In this document: positions 55,531 through 64,000 of the stretch, piece by piece
Layout: each line of letters opens with the position of its first letter
Position numbering within the stretch: the stretch's first letter is position 1
DNA from: Enterobacter ludwigii
GTDB lineage: Bacteria; Pseudomonadota; Gammaproteobacteria; Enterobacterales; Enterobacteriaceae
DNA: 64,000 nt
Assembly (NCBI GenBank): GCA_023023105.1
Contig: CP083824.1
Span: 2,046,001-2,110,000 of the forward strand
Direction: 5' to 3'
Translations under genes and position numbers: made by a program
The notes under the pieces: model-generated
What the model saw: the letters and a program-made list of their open reading frames with translations, nothing else
What the model was told of the DNA's origin: nothing
The model's database searches: none

Positions 55531-58500
55531 ATGGACTTTTCCCGTTTTTTCATCGACAGGCCCATTTTTGCCGCCGTCCTGTCGATTCTGATTTTTATCA
55601 CAGGATTGATCGCCATCCCGCTGTTGCCGGTGAGCGAATATCCTGACGTTGTGCCGCCAAGCGTGCAGGTGCGCGCGGAATACCCGGGCGCCAACCCGAA
55701 AGTGATTGCCGAGACCGTGGCGACGCCGCTGGAAGAGGCGATCAACGGCGTTGAAAACATGATGTACATGAAGTCCGTTGCGGGCTCGGACGGCGTACTG
55801 GTGACCACCGTCACCTTCCGTCCGGGAACCGACCCGGATCAGGCGCAGGTACAGGTGCAAAACCGCGTCGCGCAGGCCGAGGCGCGCCTGCCGGAAGACG
55901 TGCGGCGTTTGGGGATTACCACCCAGAAACAGTCGCCAACGCTCACGCTGGTGGTGCATCTGTTTTCGCCCAACGGGAAATACGACTCCCTGTATATGCG
56001 TAACTACGCCACGCTGAAGGTGAAGGACGAGCTGGCGCGCCTGCCCGGCGTCGGCCAGATTCAGATTTTCGGCTCAGGCGAATACGCGATGCGCGTCTGG
56101 CTGGATCCTAACAAGGTGGCAGCCCGCGGGCTGACCGCATCGGACGTGGTCACGGCTATGCAGGAGCAGAACGTTCAGGTGTCCGCTGGGCAACTGGGTG
56201 CCGAGCCGCTGCCGAAAGAGAGTGATTTCCTGATCTCCATTAACGCCCAGGGGCGTCTGCATACTGAAGACGAGTTTGGCAATATTGTCCTGAAAACGAC
56301 GCAGGACGGTACGGTTGTCCGCCTGCGCGACGTGGCGCGTATCGAAATGGGTTCCGGCAGCTATGCGCTGCGTTCCCAGCTTAACAATAAAGACGCGGTC
56401 GGGATTGGCATCTTCCAGTCTCCGGGGGCGAACGCCATTGATTTGTCTAACGCGGTGCGCGCCAAAATGGACGAACTGTCCACGCGTTTCCCGGCAGACA
56501 TGAAGTGGGCGGCTCCTTACGATCCGACGGTCTTTGTGCGCGATTCGATTCGTGCTGTCGTACAAACGCTGCTGGAAGCGGTGGTGCTGGTGGTGCTGGT
56601 GGTGATTCTGTTCCTGCAAACCTGGCGCGCGTCGATCATTCCGTTGATCGCGGTGCCGGTCTCTGTCGTGGGGACATTCAGCATTCTCTACCTGCTGGGC
56701 TTTTCACTTAACACCCTGAGCCTGTTCGGGCTGGTACTGGCTATCGGTATCGTGGTGGACGATGCCATCGTGGTGGTGGAAAACGTCGAGCGAAATATCG
56801 AAGAGGGGCTTGCTCCGCTTGCGGCGGCGCATCAGGCGATGCGTGAGGTTTCGGGGCCGATTATCGCGATTGCGCTGGTGTTGTGTGCGGTGTTTGTGCC
56901 GATGGCGTTCCTCTCAGGCGTCACCGGGCAGTTCTATAAGCAGTTTGCGGTGACGATCGCGATTTCGACGGTGATTTCCGCCATCAACTCGCTGACGCTT
57001 TCTCCGGCACTGGCGGCTCTGCTGTTAAAACCGCACGGCGCACCGAAGGATTTTCCGACCCGGCTTATTGACCGTCTGTTTGGCTGGATTTTCCGTCCGT
57101 TTAACCGCTTTTTCCACCGCAGCTCGAACGGTTATCAGGGGCTGGTGGGGAAAACGCTCGGACGACGCGGTGCGGTATTTGCGGTGTATCTGCTGCTGCT
57201 CTGTGCGGCGGGCGTGATGTTTAAAGCGGTGCCCGGCGGCTTTATTCCGACGCAGGACAAGCTGTACCTGATTGGTGGCGTGAAAATGCCGGAAGGTTCG
57301 TCGCTGGCGCGCACCGATGCGGTGATCCGCAAAATGAGCGAAATCGGGATGAATACCGAAGGTGTGGACTATGCGGTCGCGTTTCCGGGGCTGAATGCGC
57401 TGCAGTTCACCAACACGCCGAATACCGGGACGGTCTTCTTTGGCCTGAAACCGTTCGACCAGCGCAAACATACTGCGGCGGAAATTAACGCTGAGATCAA
57501 CGCAAAAATCGCGCAAATCCAGGAAGGCTTTGGCTTCTCTATCCTGCCACCGCCGATTTTAGGTCTGGGTCAGGGGTCGGGCTATTCGCTGTACATCCAG
57601 GATCGCGGTGGTCTGGGCTATGGCGCGCTGCAAAACGCGGTGAACACCATGTCCGGTGCGATTATGCAAACGCCGGGGATGCATTTCCCGATCTCAACGT
57701 ACCAGGCTAACGTGCCGCAGCTGGACGTGCAGGTTGACCGCGATAAGGCGAAAGCGCAGGGCGTGTTGCTGACCGATCTTTTCGGTACGCTGCAAACCTA
57801 TCTGGGCTCGTCGTACGTTAATGACTTCAACCAGTTCGGGCGTACCTGGCGCGTGATGGCGCAGGCCGATGGGCAGTTCCGCGACAGCGTGGAAGATATT
57901 GCTAATCTGCGCACCCGTAACAGCCAGGGCGAAATGGTGCCGATTGGCAGTATGGTGAAAATCACGACCACCTACGGGCCTGATCCGGTGATTCGCTACA
58001 ATGGTTATCCGGCGGCGGACCTGATTGGTGATGCCGACCCGCGCGTGCTCTCATCAGCGCAAGCGATGACGCAGCTGGACGCGATGTCTAAGCAGATCCT
58101 GCCGAACGGGATGAATATTGAATGGACGGATCTGAGCTTCCAGCAGGCCACCCAGGGCAATACGGCGCTGATCGTCTTCCCGGTAGCGGTACTGCTGGCG
58201 TTCCTGGTGCTGGCGGCGCTGTATGAAAGCTGGACGCTGCCTCTGGCGGTGATCCTCATCGTGCCGATGACCATGCTCTCCGCGCTGTTTGGCGTCTGGC
58301 TGACCGGGGGCGATAACAACGTCTTCGTGCAGGTGGGGCTGGTGGTACTGATGGGGCTGGCCTGTAAAAACGCGATTCTTATCGTGGAGTTTGCCCGCGA
58401 GCTGGAAATTCAGGGCAAAGGCATTATGGAAGCGGCGCTGGAGGCCTGTCGTCTGCGTTTACGTCCGATAGTGATGACCTCCATCGCCTTTATTGCCGGG

Positions 58501-58683
58501 ACAATTCCGCTGATACTCGGTCACGGTGCGGGTGCGGAAGTGCGCGGCGTCACCGGGATCACCGTCTTCTCCGGGATGCTGGGCGTGACCCTGTTTGGTC
58601 TGTTCCTGACACCGGTGTTCTACGTGACGCTGCGTAAACTCGTAACGCGCGGTAAAGCGGAAAGGGAAGTGCTGCCTGCGTAA
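55531..58683 (+). CDS. oqxB: RND multidrug efflux permease OqxB
   Basis: 1,050-residue inner-membrane HAE1-family pump with 12 helices and two large periplasmic loops. The proton-relay residues are visible: the Asp-Asp pair in GIVVDDAIVVVENVERN (helix 4) and the Lys in LACKNAILIVEFA (helix 10). It starts 23 bp after oqxA and is followed by a strong terminator, so oqxAB is a two-gene operon. It is intact, so intrinsic low-level quinolone and nitrofuran efflux is expected. Confidence 0.97.
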   Translation: MDFSRFFIDRPIFAAVLSILIFITGLIAIPLLPVSEYPDVVPPSVQVRAEYPGANPKVIAETVATPLEEAINGVENMMYMKSVAGSDGVLVTTVTFRPGTDPDQAQVQVQNRVAQAEARLPEDVRRLGITTQKQSPTLTLVVHLFSPNGKYDSLYMRNYATLKVKDELARLPGVGQIQIFGSGEYAMRVWLDPNKVAARGLTASDVVTAMQEQNVQVSAGQLGAEPLPKESDFLISINAQGRLHTEDEFGNIVLKTTQDGTVVRLRDVARIEMGSGSYALRSQLNNKDAVGIGIFQSPGANAIDLSNAVRAKMDELSTRFPADMKWAAPYDPTVFVRDSIRAVVQTLLEAVVLVVLVVILFLQTWRASIIPLIAVPVSVVGTFSILYLLGFSLNTLSLFGLVLAIGIVVDDAIVVVENVERNIEEGLAPLAAAHQAMREVSGPIIAIALVLCAVFVPMAFLSGVTGQFYKQFAVTIAISTVISAINSLTLSPALAALLLKPHGAPKDFPTRLIDRLFGWIFRPFNRFFHRSSNGYQGLVGKTLGRRGAVFAVYLLLLCAAGVMFKAVPGGFIPTQDKLYLIGGVKMPEGSSLARTDAVIRKMSEIGMNTEGVDYAVAFPGLNALQFTNTPNTGTVFFGLKPFDQRKHTAAEINAEINAKIAQIQEGFGFSILPPPILGLGQGSGYSLYIQDRGGLGYGALQNAVNTMSGAIMQTPGMHFPISTYQANVPQLDVQVDRDKAKAQGVLLTDLFGTLQTYLGSSYVNDFNQFGRTWRVMAQADGQFRDSVEDIANLRTRNSQGEMVPIGSMVKITTTYGPDPVIRYNGYPAADLIGDADPRVLSSAQAMTQLDAMSKQILPNGMNIEWTDLSFQQATQGNTALIVFPVAVLLAFLVLAALYESWTLPLAVILIVPMTMLSALFGVWLTGGDNNVFVQVGLVVLMGLACKNAILIVEFARELEIQGKGIMEAALEACRLRLRPIVMTSIAFIAGTIPLILGHGAGAEVRGVTGITVFSGMLGVTLFGLFLTPVFYVTLRKLVTRGKAEREVLPA

Positions 58684-58698
58684 GGACATTGCAGATAA

Positions 58699-58734
58699 TA
58701 AAAAACCGCCTTCACTGTGAAGGCGGTTTTTTTT
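58699..58734. terminator. Bidirectional terminator between oqxB and oqxR
   Basis: AAAAAACCGCCTTCA / TGAAGGCGGTTTTTTTT: long stem, with A run before and T run after, so it serves both convergent genes. Confidence 0.92.
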
Positions 58735-58742
58735 CGTAAAAA

Positions 58743-59222
58743 TTAATGGGCTTTTTTATACAGGGCGATAAGTTCAGGCACCGGATCGCACCCGCTGGTA
58801 TCGGCTTTTTTGACCTCTTCCAGCGCGCTTGCCACAGTGTGGCGCGCTAATACCGCTAACGAAGCTTGCTCCGCTTCTTCGGAAATTGACTTGAAATACC
58901 AGCAGGCGTTAGCGCTGACTACGCAGCGAGCCGGTACGTCTGGACGCGACGCCCATAGCTTTTTATCTTCGATGACCGAAAGGTAGATGTCGCGCAGGGT
59001 GATCTCTTCCGGCGGGCGACCAAGATGAATAGAGCCGTTACGGCCAAGCGTTGAGACAATAATGCCATCACGCGTAAGCGGAACCATCAATTTGCGGATA
59101 AAGCTCGGGTTGGCTTCCAGGCCGTAGGCAAGAATGGCACTCGTCGAACGTTCACCCAATTGCTCCGCCATCGCTACGCTGAGAACCATCTGCAAAGCTG
59201 TCGGGAAGCGGTAATCTAACAT
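58743..59222 (-). CDS. oqxR: Rrf2-family repressor OqxR
   Basis: 159 residues from the ATG at 59222 (MLDYRFPTALQMVL), the start seen in Klebsiella OqxR; the frame is open 14 codons more. Rrf2 winged HTH (AILAYGLEANPSFIRKLMVPLTRDGIIVSTLGRNGSIHLGRPPEEITLRDIY). It has two cysteines, Cys-N6-Cys in ARCVVSANACW, in the place where IscR/NsrR bind iron-sulfur, but not the full three-cysteine set. It represses oqxAB and rarA in Klebsiella. It shows no truncation here. Confidence 0.92.
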   Translation of the reverse strand: MLDYRFPTALQMVLSVAMAEQLGERSTSAILAYGLEANPSFIRKLMVPLTRDGIIVSTLGRNGSIHLGRPPEEITLRDIYLSVIEDKKLWASRPDVPARCVVSANACWYFKSISEEAEQASLAVLARHTVASALEEVKKADTSGCDPVPELIALYKKAH

Positions 59223-59467
59223 TTCTCTTTCCTGGGTTGCGGTGAATCTTATTCTTTTTGGCACCGCAGAGGTGAATAATCAATGAGCAACAATATAACA
59301 AATACGGTCATTTTTTTGAAGCAATCTGCGGCATTCGTGATCGAACATCCTATTTTTTTCACCGCTTCACGCTTTTGTTCATCGCGATCCGATACAACTT
59401 GAGCGTGATCGGTGGTGAATGGACAAACCAAAGGCTACGTAATCAACACTTAATCAGAGAGAAAACC

Positions 59468-60052
59468 ATGAGAAAAATCGTTTCGTTTGTTCATGTGTCG
59501 CTGGATGGTTTTGTCGCATCTAACGCTGAGGGGCAGGCGAGTCTGGACTGGATTTGCATAAGCCCCGATTTGTTTGAATACGTGGAGAAGCGGATTCAGC
59601 AGACCGACACCGCCCTATATGGGCGTACCACCTACCAGATGATGGAATCGTACTGGCCCACTGCTGCCGATAAGCCTGACGCCAGCCCGCATGACCTTGC
59701 GCATTCGCGTTGGTATAAATCTGCCAAAAAAGTGGTGTTGTCGAAAACGCTGTTGGAAAAAAATCACCCTAATACGCAAATTATCAGTAGCAACTTAAGC
59801 GACGAAATCAATAAGCTCAAGCAAAACGCGGGCAGCGAAATCTTATTGTTTGGTAGCCCCTCAGCGACTCACGCGCTAATGGCGGAAAACCTCATCGATG
59901 AATATTGGCTATTCGTCAATCCCGTTCTGCTGGGGCAAGGCATTCCCTTGTTCAAAAATATACAAGACAGAACCTCACTCATGTTGGTGAAGAGTCATAT
60001 TTTCCCGTCGGGGGTAGTGTGCCTGCAATACGAGGTGAAACGAAATCGCTAA
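59468..60052 (+). CDS. RibD C-terminal/dihydrofolate-reductase-fold protein
   Basis: 194 residues (MRKIVSFVHVSLDGFVASNAEG) of the RibD_C family, YwjB/YyaP-like: LYGRTTYQMMESYW, VVLSKTLLEKNHPNTQII, EILLFGSPSATHALMAENLIDEYWLFVNPVLLGQGIPLF. Probably an NADPH-dependent reductase of unknown substrate, not a classic FolA. It starts at the ATG at 59468 after AGAGAGAAAACC. Divergent from oqxR by about 245 bp. Confidence 0.87.
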   Translation: MRKIVSFVHVSLDGFVASNAEGQASLDWICISPDLFEYVEKRIQQTDTALYGRTTYQMMESYWPTAADKPDASPHDLAHSRWYKSAKKVVLSKTLLEKNHPNTQIISSNLSDEINKLKQNAGSEILLFGSPSATHALMAENLIDEYWLFVNPVLLGQGIPLFKNIQDRTSLMLVKSHIFPSGVVCLQYEVKRNR

Positions 60053-60064
60053 AGTAAGTTCCGC

Positions 60065-60088
60065 AAACACCTACTAAGTAGGTGTTTT
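60065..60088. terminator. Bidirectional terminator
   Basis: AAACACCTACT / AAGTAGGTGTTTT between the RibD-like gene and the asd-like gene. Confidence 0.8.
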
Positions 60089-60104
60089 GTCGGAATATTA
60101 TGAT

Positions 60105-61223
60105 TTACACTTTACCAAGCAGAATATTCAACATGCGACGCAATGGTTCCGCTGCTCCCCACAATAGCTGATCGCCTACCGTCAGGACCGAGTAGATAGG
60201 TTCATTGTTTAGCGACATTTTTTTGTAACGGCCAATACCCACCTTAAGCGAACCGCTGATATATGCCGGTGTTAGTGTGCTGATACTCTCAGCCTTGTTA
60301 TTGGGCACATAGTTAACCCAAGGGTGGGAATTCATCACTAATTCTGCAAATTCCTCTTCGGGGACTTCACGCTTGAGCTTAAGGGTTATAGCAGCACTGT
60401 GGCAGCGGATTACGCCGACTCGTATGCATAAGCCGTTAACCGGGATCGTGCCGGGAGACAGACCTAAAATTTTGTTCGTTTCAGCCTCACCTTTCCATTC
60501 TTCACGGCTATTGCCATCGCCTAAATCGCTGTCAATCCAGGGAATGATGCTGCCCATCAAAGGAGCACCGAAGTTCTGGGTCGGCATATCAGCGCTGTTA
60601 ATCAACTCACTGACCTTGTTAACTAAAGGAAGCACTGAACCTGAGGACGCCAGCTCATCCGAAGATAAATGGTTATTTATGTAAGCACTTTGTGTGATTA
60701 ATTCCCGTACATATTGTGCACCCGCACCCGATGCGGACTGATAGGTCATCACACTCATCCATTCGATCAAGTCAGCCTTTATCAACCCAGCCAGGCCCAT
60801 AAGACTCAGCGTAATGGAACAGTTGCCACCGACAAAAAGCTTAATACCTTCTTTGATTGCTCGATCAATATTTGTGCGGTTGACGGGGTCGAGAATAATG
60901 CAGGCTTTCTCATCCATCCGCAGCGCGGAGGCCGCGTCAATCCAGTAGCCTTGCCAGCCATGGTTAAGCAAAGCCGGGTAAACGGCTTTGGTATAATCCC
61001 CACCTTGACAGGTTATGATGATATCCATATCGGCCAGGGCGCTAATGGAATTAGCATCTTTAAGCGTGTAGCTGACGCCATTAATGACAGGACCAGCAGC
61101 ACCTGCACTGGAGGTGCTGAAAAAATGTGCAGAAATATTGTCGAAGTCGTTCTCTTCAACCATTCGCTGTAGCAAAACCGAACCGACCATACCTCGCCAG
61201 CCAACAATACCAACTTGCTTCAT
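60105..61223 (-). CDS. Aspartate-semialdehyde dehydrogenase (divergent paralogue)
   Basis: 372-residue NADP-dependent enzyme that reduces aspartyl phosphate to aspartate semialdehyde in the lysine/threonine/methionine/DAP pathway. NADP loop VGWRGMVGSVLLQRMVEE, catalytic Cys135 (VGGNCSITL, the same number as in E. coli), RCHSAAITLKLK with the active-site His, and DQLLWGAAEPLRRML at the end. It is clearly diverged from E. coli Asd and stands alone, whereas the normal asd is elsewhere on enterobacterial chromosomes, so this is probably a second, acquired copy. Confidence 0.9.
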   Translation of the reverse strand: MKQVGIVGWRGMVGSVLLQRMVEENDFDNISAHFFSTSSAGAAGPVINGVSYTLKDANSISALADMDIIITCQGGDYTKAVYPALLNHGWQGYWIDAASALRMDEKACIILDPVNRTNIDRAIKEGIKLFVGGNCSITLSLMGLAGLIKADLIEWMSVMTYQSASGAGAQYVRELITQSAYINNHLSSDELASSGSVLPLVNKVSELINSADMPTQNFGAPLMGSIIPWIDSDLGDGNSREEWKGEAETNKILGLSPGTIPVNGLCIRVGVIRCHSAAITLKLKREVPEEEFAELVMNSHPWVNYVPNNKAESISTLTPAYISGSLKVGIGRYKKMSLNNEPIYSVLTVGDQLLWGAAEPLRRMLNILLGKV

Positions 61224-61557
61224 TTGCTTAACCTTAATTACGTTATGAAAATGTTAATTTTCTTCGGGGCACGTTATATCTCATTCCATAATCAAGGTCA
61301 TTATGAATTGCATTAGATTCCGGCAATATTAATATATTTCATGCGGCATCAGCATTTGTTATACCTTTGCCATATAAAATATCACCGCAACTACTTGATA
61401 TCTATGGAATTAAATCCATCGTAACCTTTGGTGGTTGTCTGGAATAGATTGGCATTATGGGTGGCATTGAAAATTTATTCCTTGAGCAAGCATCCGCTAA
61501 GATGCCAGTGCTATAATTGCTATTATTTTTAGGTGGTACAACAGGGAATGAGCCATC
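61224..61557. other. AT-rich promoter interval
   Basis: 334 bp between the divergent asd-like and diguanylate cyclase genes. No gene is visible. An extended -10 for the cyclase gene is at 61509-61517 (separate entry). The asd-like gene promoter should lie near 61230-61300 but is not clear. Confidence 0.35.
61509..61517 (+). promoter_or_regulatory. Extended -10 promoter of the diguanylate cyclase gene
   Basis: TGCTATAAT: perfect TATAAT preceded by TGn, 41 bp before the TTG start. No good -35 at normal spacing, as often with extended -10 promoters. Confidence 0.5.
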
Positions 61558-63075
61558 TTGACCAGACAAAAATATATCAGTGCGATTTTTCTGATCGTGG
61601 TTTGCACAACCTCACTGTTTACCGCGCTGGCTGTTCGTAACGTGCATGATTTACAGAACTATCTGGGGTACGTTGCTGAAAATGGGAAATCGGCACTTTT
61701 TCATGAAGAGTCTATTAACCAGAATATTGCCACCCGGCTCTCGCGCGAGTTTTATCGTCGAATAGCCGATCCGGACTCTGACGATAGCGAACGGGCATCA
61801 ATATGTCAGCAGTTAGAAACCGAGGGTAATATTTACGGATTCAATCTGTTGAAGAAAAACAGGAATAACCTTGAAGGTACGCTGCAAACCCGCAATACCT
61901 CGTGCAACGAGTGGGCGGGAGACATTGGCGCACTTTCGGTTATCCACACCGCTGAGCGCGCAGCCCAGTCGAAGTACAGCTTTTCAAATTATTCCGGCTA
62001 TACGTTCAGGAACATCAGATACTATATCGATCTTGCTCATAACTATATTTATATTAATCAGCTAGTTAATACCCACAACTATACCTTCAGTAACTGGCTT
62101 GAGGGTAATAATGGCAGCATCAATATTGCACATAGCGCACACACGATTTCGATTGATGATAATGCCCTTAAAGATCTACTGAAGGGGGAAACCACGCTGT
62201 CTCATATTTATCAGGATGGCTACACCCGCAATAATATTATTAGCATGCTTACCCCGGTATTTCTGGGTGATAAAGTAAAAGGCATTCTGATTACAGACAT
62301 CAATGTTGACGATCTGGTCGTTTCGTTTAATACTGTCGATCGTCCGTTGTTATGGCGATTCCTTTCTTTATATGTCACCGATAATGGAACCGGCATCCAT
62401 ATTGCTTTCCATAAGCCATATATCAAATCTTTTGCCTTGATCAGTTATGAAGATTCACTCACCCAGTATTACACTCTGCATGTGAAACTGGATGCTTTCT
62501 ACGTCATTATTGCGAATTTATGGCTGTTTCTGCTTTATCTCCTTGGTACCTGGGCATTATGCCGATATGCGTATAAGCAGTTAATCAGACAAACGTTGCT
62601 TTCCAGGGATAATGTGACGGACGCAATGACCGGACTGTATAACAGAAAAGTCATTACACCTGAGCTGGAACATAAAATCCGCTCACTCGTTGACAGAGCT
62701 ATCCCTGTCACGATCATCGCCATTGACAGTGATGGCCTCAAAAGAATCAATGATTCTCTCGGCCACCATATGGGGGATAAAGCGATACAGACGCTGGGGA
62801 TGGTTCTGGGCAATGTCATTCGTAAAAGTGACTACGGTATCAGGCTTGGGGGCGATGAGTTCTGTTTACTTCTTATCGATTATACGCTGAATAAATCCCG
62901 CGAAGTTATTACCCGTGCGCAGAAGCAATTACTCACGATTGACCCGAATAAACTGGTGGCATTTTCCTGGGGGGCATATCAGTTGCGGCCTGGGGACACG
63001 CTGGATGTCGCGATGCTGAAAGCCGACGAGTTGCTCTATCAGCATAAACGCAGCAAATATGAAGAACGCCGATAA
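61558..63075 (+). CDS. Diguanylate cyclase, DgcJ (YeaJ)-like
   Basis: 505 residues: TM1 (about 7-27), a periplasmic GAPES-type sensor (about 30-310), TM2 (about 313-335), then a GGDEF domain. The active site GGDEF is at 431-435. The inhibitory I-site Arg-Lys-Ser-Asp is at 422-425, exactly five residues before it, so product inhibition is likely. Similarity to E. coli DgcJ covers the sensor (DRPLLWRFLSLYVTD; IYQDGYTRNNIISMLTPVFL) and the cyclase. TTG start with GGGA nine bases ahead. Confidence 0.9.
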   Translation: MTRQKYISAIFLIVVCTTSLFTALAVRNVHDLQNYLGYVAENGKSALFHEESINQNIATRLSREFYRRIADPDSDDSERASICQQLETEGNIYGFNLLKKNRNNLEGTLQTRNTSCNEWAGDIGALSVIHTAERAAQSKYSFSNYSGYTFRNIRYYIDLAHNYIYINQLVNTHNYTFSNWLEGNNGSINIAHSAHTISIDDNALKDLLKGETTLSHIYQDGYTRNNIISMLTPVFLGDKVKGILITDINVDDLVVSFNTVDRPLLWRFLSLYVTDNGTGIHIAFHKPYIKSFALISYEDSLTQYYTLHVKLDAFYVIIANLWLFLLYLLGTWALCRYAYKQLIRQTLLSRDNVTDAMTGLYNRKVITPELEHKIRSLVDRAIPVTIIAIDSDGLKRINDSLGHHMGDKAIQTLGMVLGNVIRKSDYGIRLGGDEFCLLLIDYTLNKSREVITRAQKQLLTIDPNKLVAFSWGAYQLRPGDTLDVAMLKADELLYQHKRSKYEERR

Positions 63076-63195
63076 ACTCGCGTGCATGAGTCTTTATTTC
63101 TTGCACGATAGCGCTCAGTGTAATCTGATTAAGGACGATCTAAGGCCGAACTGTATGGTGGCATGCCATTACATGGGTGATGTATTTTGGCATTT
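63076..63195. other. Short convergent intergenic interval
   Basis: 120 bp between the cyclase gene and the LysR gene. No gene or clear terminator seen. Confidence 0.3.
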
Positions 63196-64000
63196 TTACG
63201 TTCGCTTCGGGTAGATATATTCCGCTAATCCCTTTGACAGAACATCGAAAACTAATTTGCAGCACCGACTATTACGCAGGTCTTCGTGCATGACGAGCCA
63301 TGTATCAAGGTATAAAGAAAAGAAATGTGGAAGTATCCGCTGAAGCGGAATAGGTCCATTGGCCAGTTGTACCTGGCATATGCCAATGCCTGCACCGGCA
63401 CGAATCAGGCTTAGCTGAGCCACGTCGCTGTCAGTGCGTATAGAAAAGAGATCCCGATTTAGCTGCGGGTATTTTTTCAATACATTACGGATGAAAGGCG
63501 TATTCCGATCAAAACCAACCAGCGCGTGTTTCAACAGATCTTCGGTATTGTCAGGCGCGCCATGTCGGGCAAGATAAGCAGTGGACGCGTGTAGACCGAG
63601 CTCAATGCTGCCAACGCGACGAGCAATAAGCTGCTCCTGTATTGGCGTCGTCATGCGTATCGCAATATCTGCTTCTCTATGCAGTAAATCCTGAACCCGA
63701 TTGGACAGCACTAATTCAATCGTGATTTGCGGGTTGGATTCCCTGAGCTGCGCAATGAGTGGCGGGAGTACCTCGACACCAATAATCTCACTTGCAGAGA
63801 CACGTACTACACCGCGAATGGACGCGCTGCTAGCACCAACGTTGGCCGCTGTACGCTCCAGCGTGTTAGCCGTACTCTCCATCGCTTCGGCATGTTCCCT
63901 CAACGCCTGCGCAGTTTCAGTTGCCAGCAATCCCGTTTGCGACCGCGTGAACAATACCTGGCCGAGGGCAGATTCCAGTGCAGCTATGTGCCGACCTGCC
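63196..64000 (-). CDS. LysR-family transcriptional regulator (5' end outside window)
   Basis: 268 codons visible; the frame runs through 63999 to the edge. The visible N-terminal text AGRHIAALESALGQVLFTRSQTGLLATETA is the end of a LysR HTH, so about 25-35 residues are missing. The effector domain is complete (GVVRVSASEIIGVEVLPPLI; DIAIRMTTP). Target unknown. Confidence 0.88.
   Translation of the reverse strand, partial: AGRHIAALESALGQVLFTRSQTGLLATETAQALREHAEAMESTANTLERTAANVGASSASIRGVVRVSASEIIGVEVLPPLIAQLRESNPQITIELVLSNRVQDLLHREADIAIRMTTPIQEQLIARRVGSIELGLHASTAYLARHGAPDNTEDLLKHALVGFDRNTPFIRNVLKKYPQLNRDLFSIRTDSDVAQLSLIRAGAGIGICQVQLANGPIPLQRILPHFFSLYLDTWLVMHEDLRNSRCCKLVFDVLSKGLAEYIYPKRT

Overview
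The window is chromosomal DNA of an Enterobacteriaceae species, most likely Enterobacter or a close relative such as Lelliottia or Kosakonia. Gene order follows the E. coli/Salmonella backbone in several blocks (abgT-abgB-abgA-abgR-mcaS-smrA; tqsA-mdtJI; ydgD-ydgU-asr; ynfM-ynfL-mlc-bioD2-clcB; an OsmU-type ABC operon beside clcB). The rarA-oqxA-oqxB-oqxR locus is known from Klebsiella and Enterobacter chromosomes. The genus is inferred from recalled protein families, not from a database search.

Layout. 1-5.1 kb: p-aminobenzoyl-glutamate uptake and cleavage (abgTBA, divergent regulator abgR), the sRNA McaS on the minus strand, and smrA. 5.1-11.3 kb: an amino-acid-type chemoreceptor with a sigma-28 promoter, the pyridoxal reductase pdxI, a CSS-motif EAL phosphodiesterase and the SOS operon umuDC behind a LexA box. 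11.3-20.6 kb: a run of oxidoreductases and detoxification genes with divergent LysR/MocR regulators (NAD-dependent reductase, nitronate monooxygenase, arylamine N-acetyltransferase, luciferase-like flavin oxidoreductase, medium-chain dehydrogenase), plus the HNH protein YajD. 20.6-34.7 kb: tqsA, mdtJI with a leader ORF, a CHASE4-GGDEF-EAL protein, ydgD, the tiny ydgU, asr with a histidine-rich repeat, a DsbC-like protein, an M32 carboxypeptidase, ynfM/ynfL, mlc with its operator, bioD2 and clcB. 34.7-38.2 kb: the four-gene osmoprotectant ABC transporter.

38.5-42.7 kb: a glutathione transferase and a module of NepI-like exporter, dienelactone-hydrolase-like enzyme and LysR regulator, bounded by two identical 46-bp REP-like repeats. 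42.7-47.1 kb is the accessory part: an Ash-like gene fossil, an unrecognised 151-aa protein, an NTF2-like protein, about 830 bp of decayed sequence, a two-gene cassette of unknown function with low GC, and an intact IS407-group element with a 4-bp target duplication. 47.1-53.7 kb: an AraC regulator and efflux pump, a DsbA-like and a gamma-glutamylcyclotransferase-like protein, a GcvA-type LysR gene, the SOS gene yebG with its LexA box, and a nitrilase gene broken by a premature stop beside its divergent LysR gene.

53.6-59.3 kb: the rarA-oqxAB-oqxR multidrug efflux locus, with a marbox-like site, an 8-9-8 inverted repeat and a promoter readable in the control region. 59.4-64 kb: a RibD/DHFR-fold protein, a second-type aspartate-semialdehyde dehydrogenase, a DgcJ-like diguanylate cyclase and a LysR gene cut by the window end.

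Overall themes are xenobiotic handling and efflux (mdtJI, oqxAB, two MFS pumps, nhoA, several oxidoreductases), cyclic-di-GMP signalling (three enzymes, plus McaS as a biofilm/motility sRNA), stress response (umuDC, yebG, asr, osm) and an unusually high count of LysR regulators (eight).
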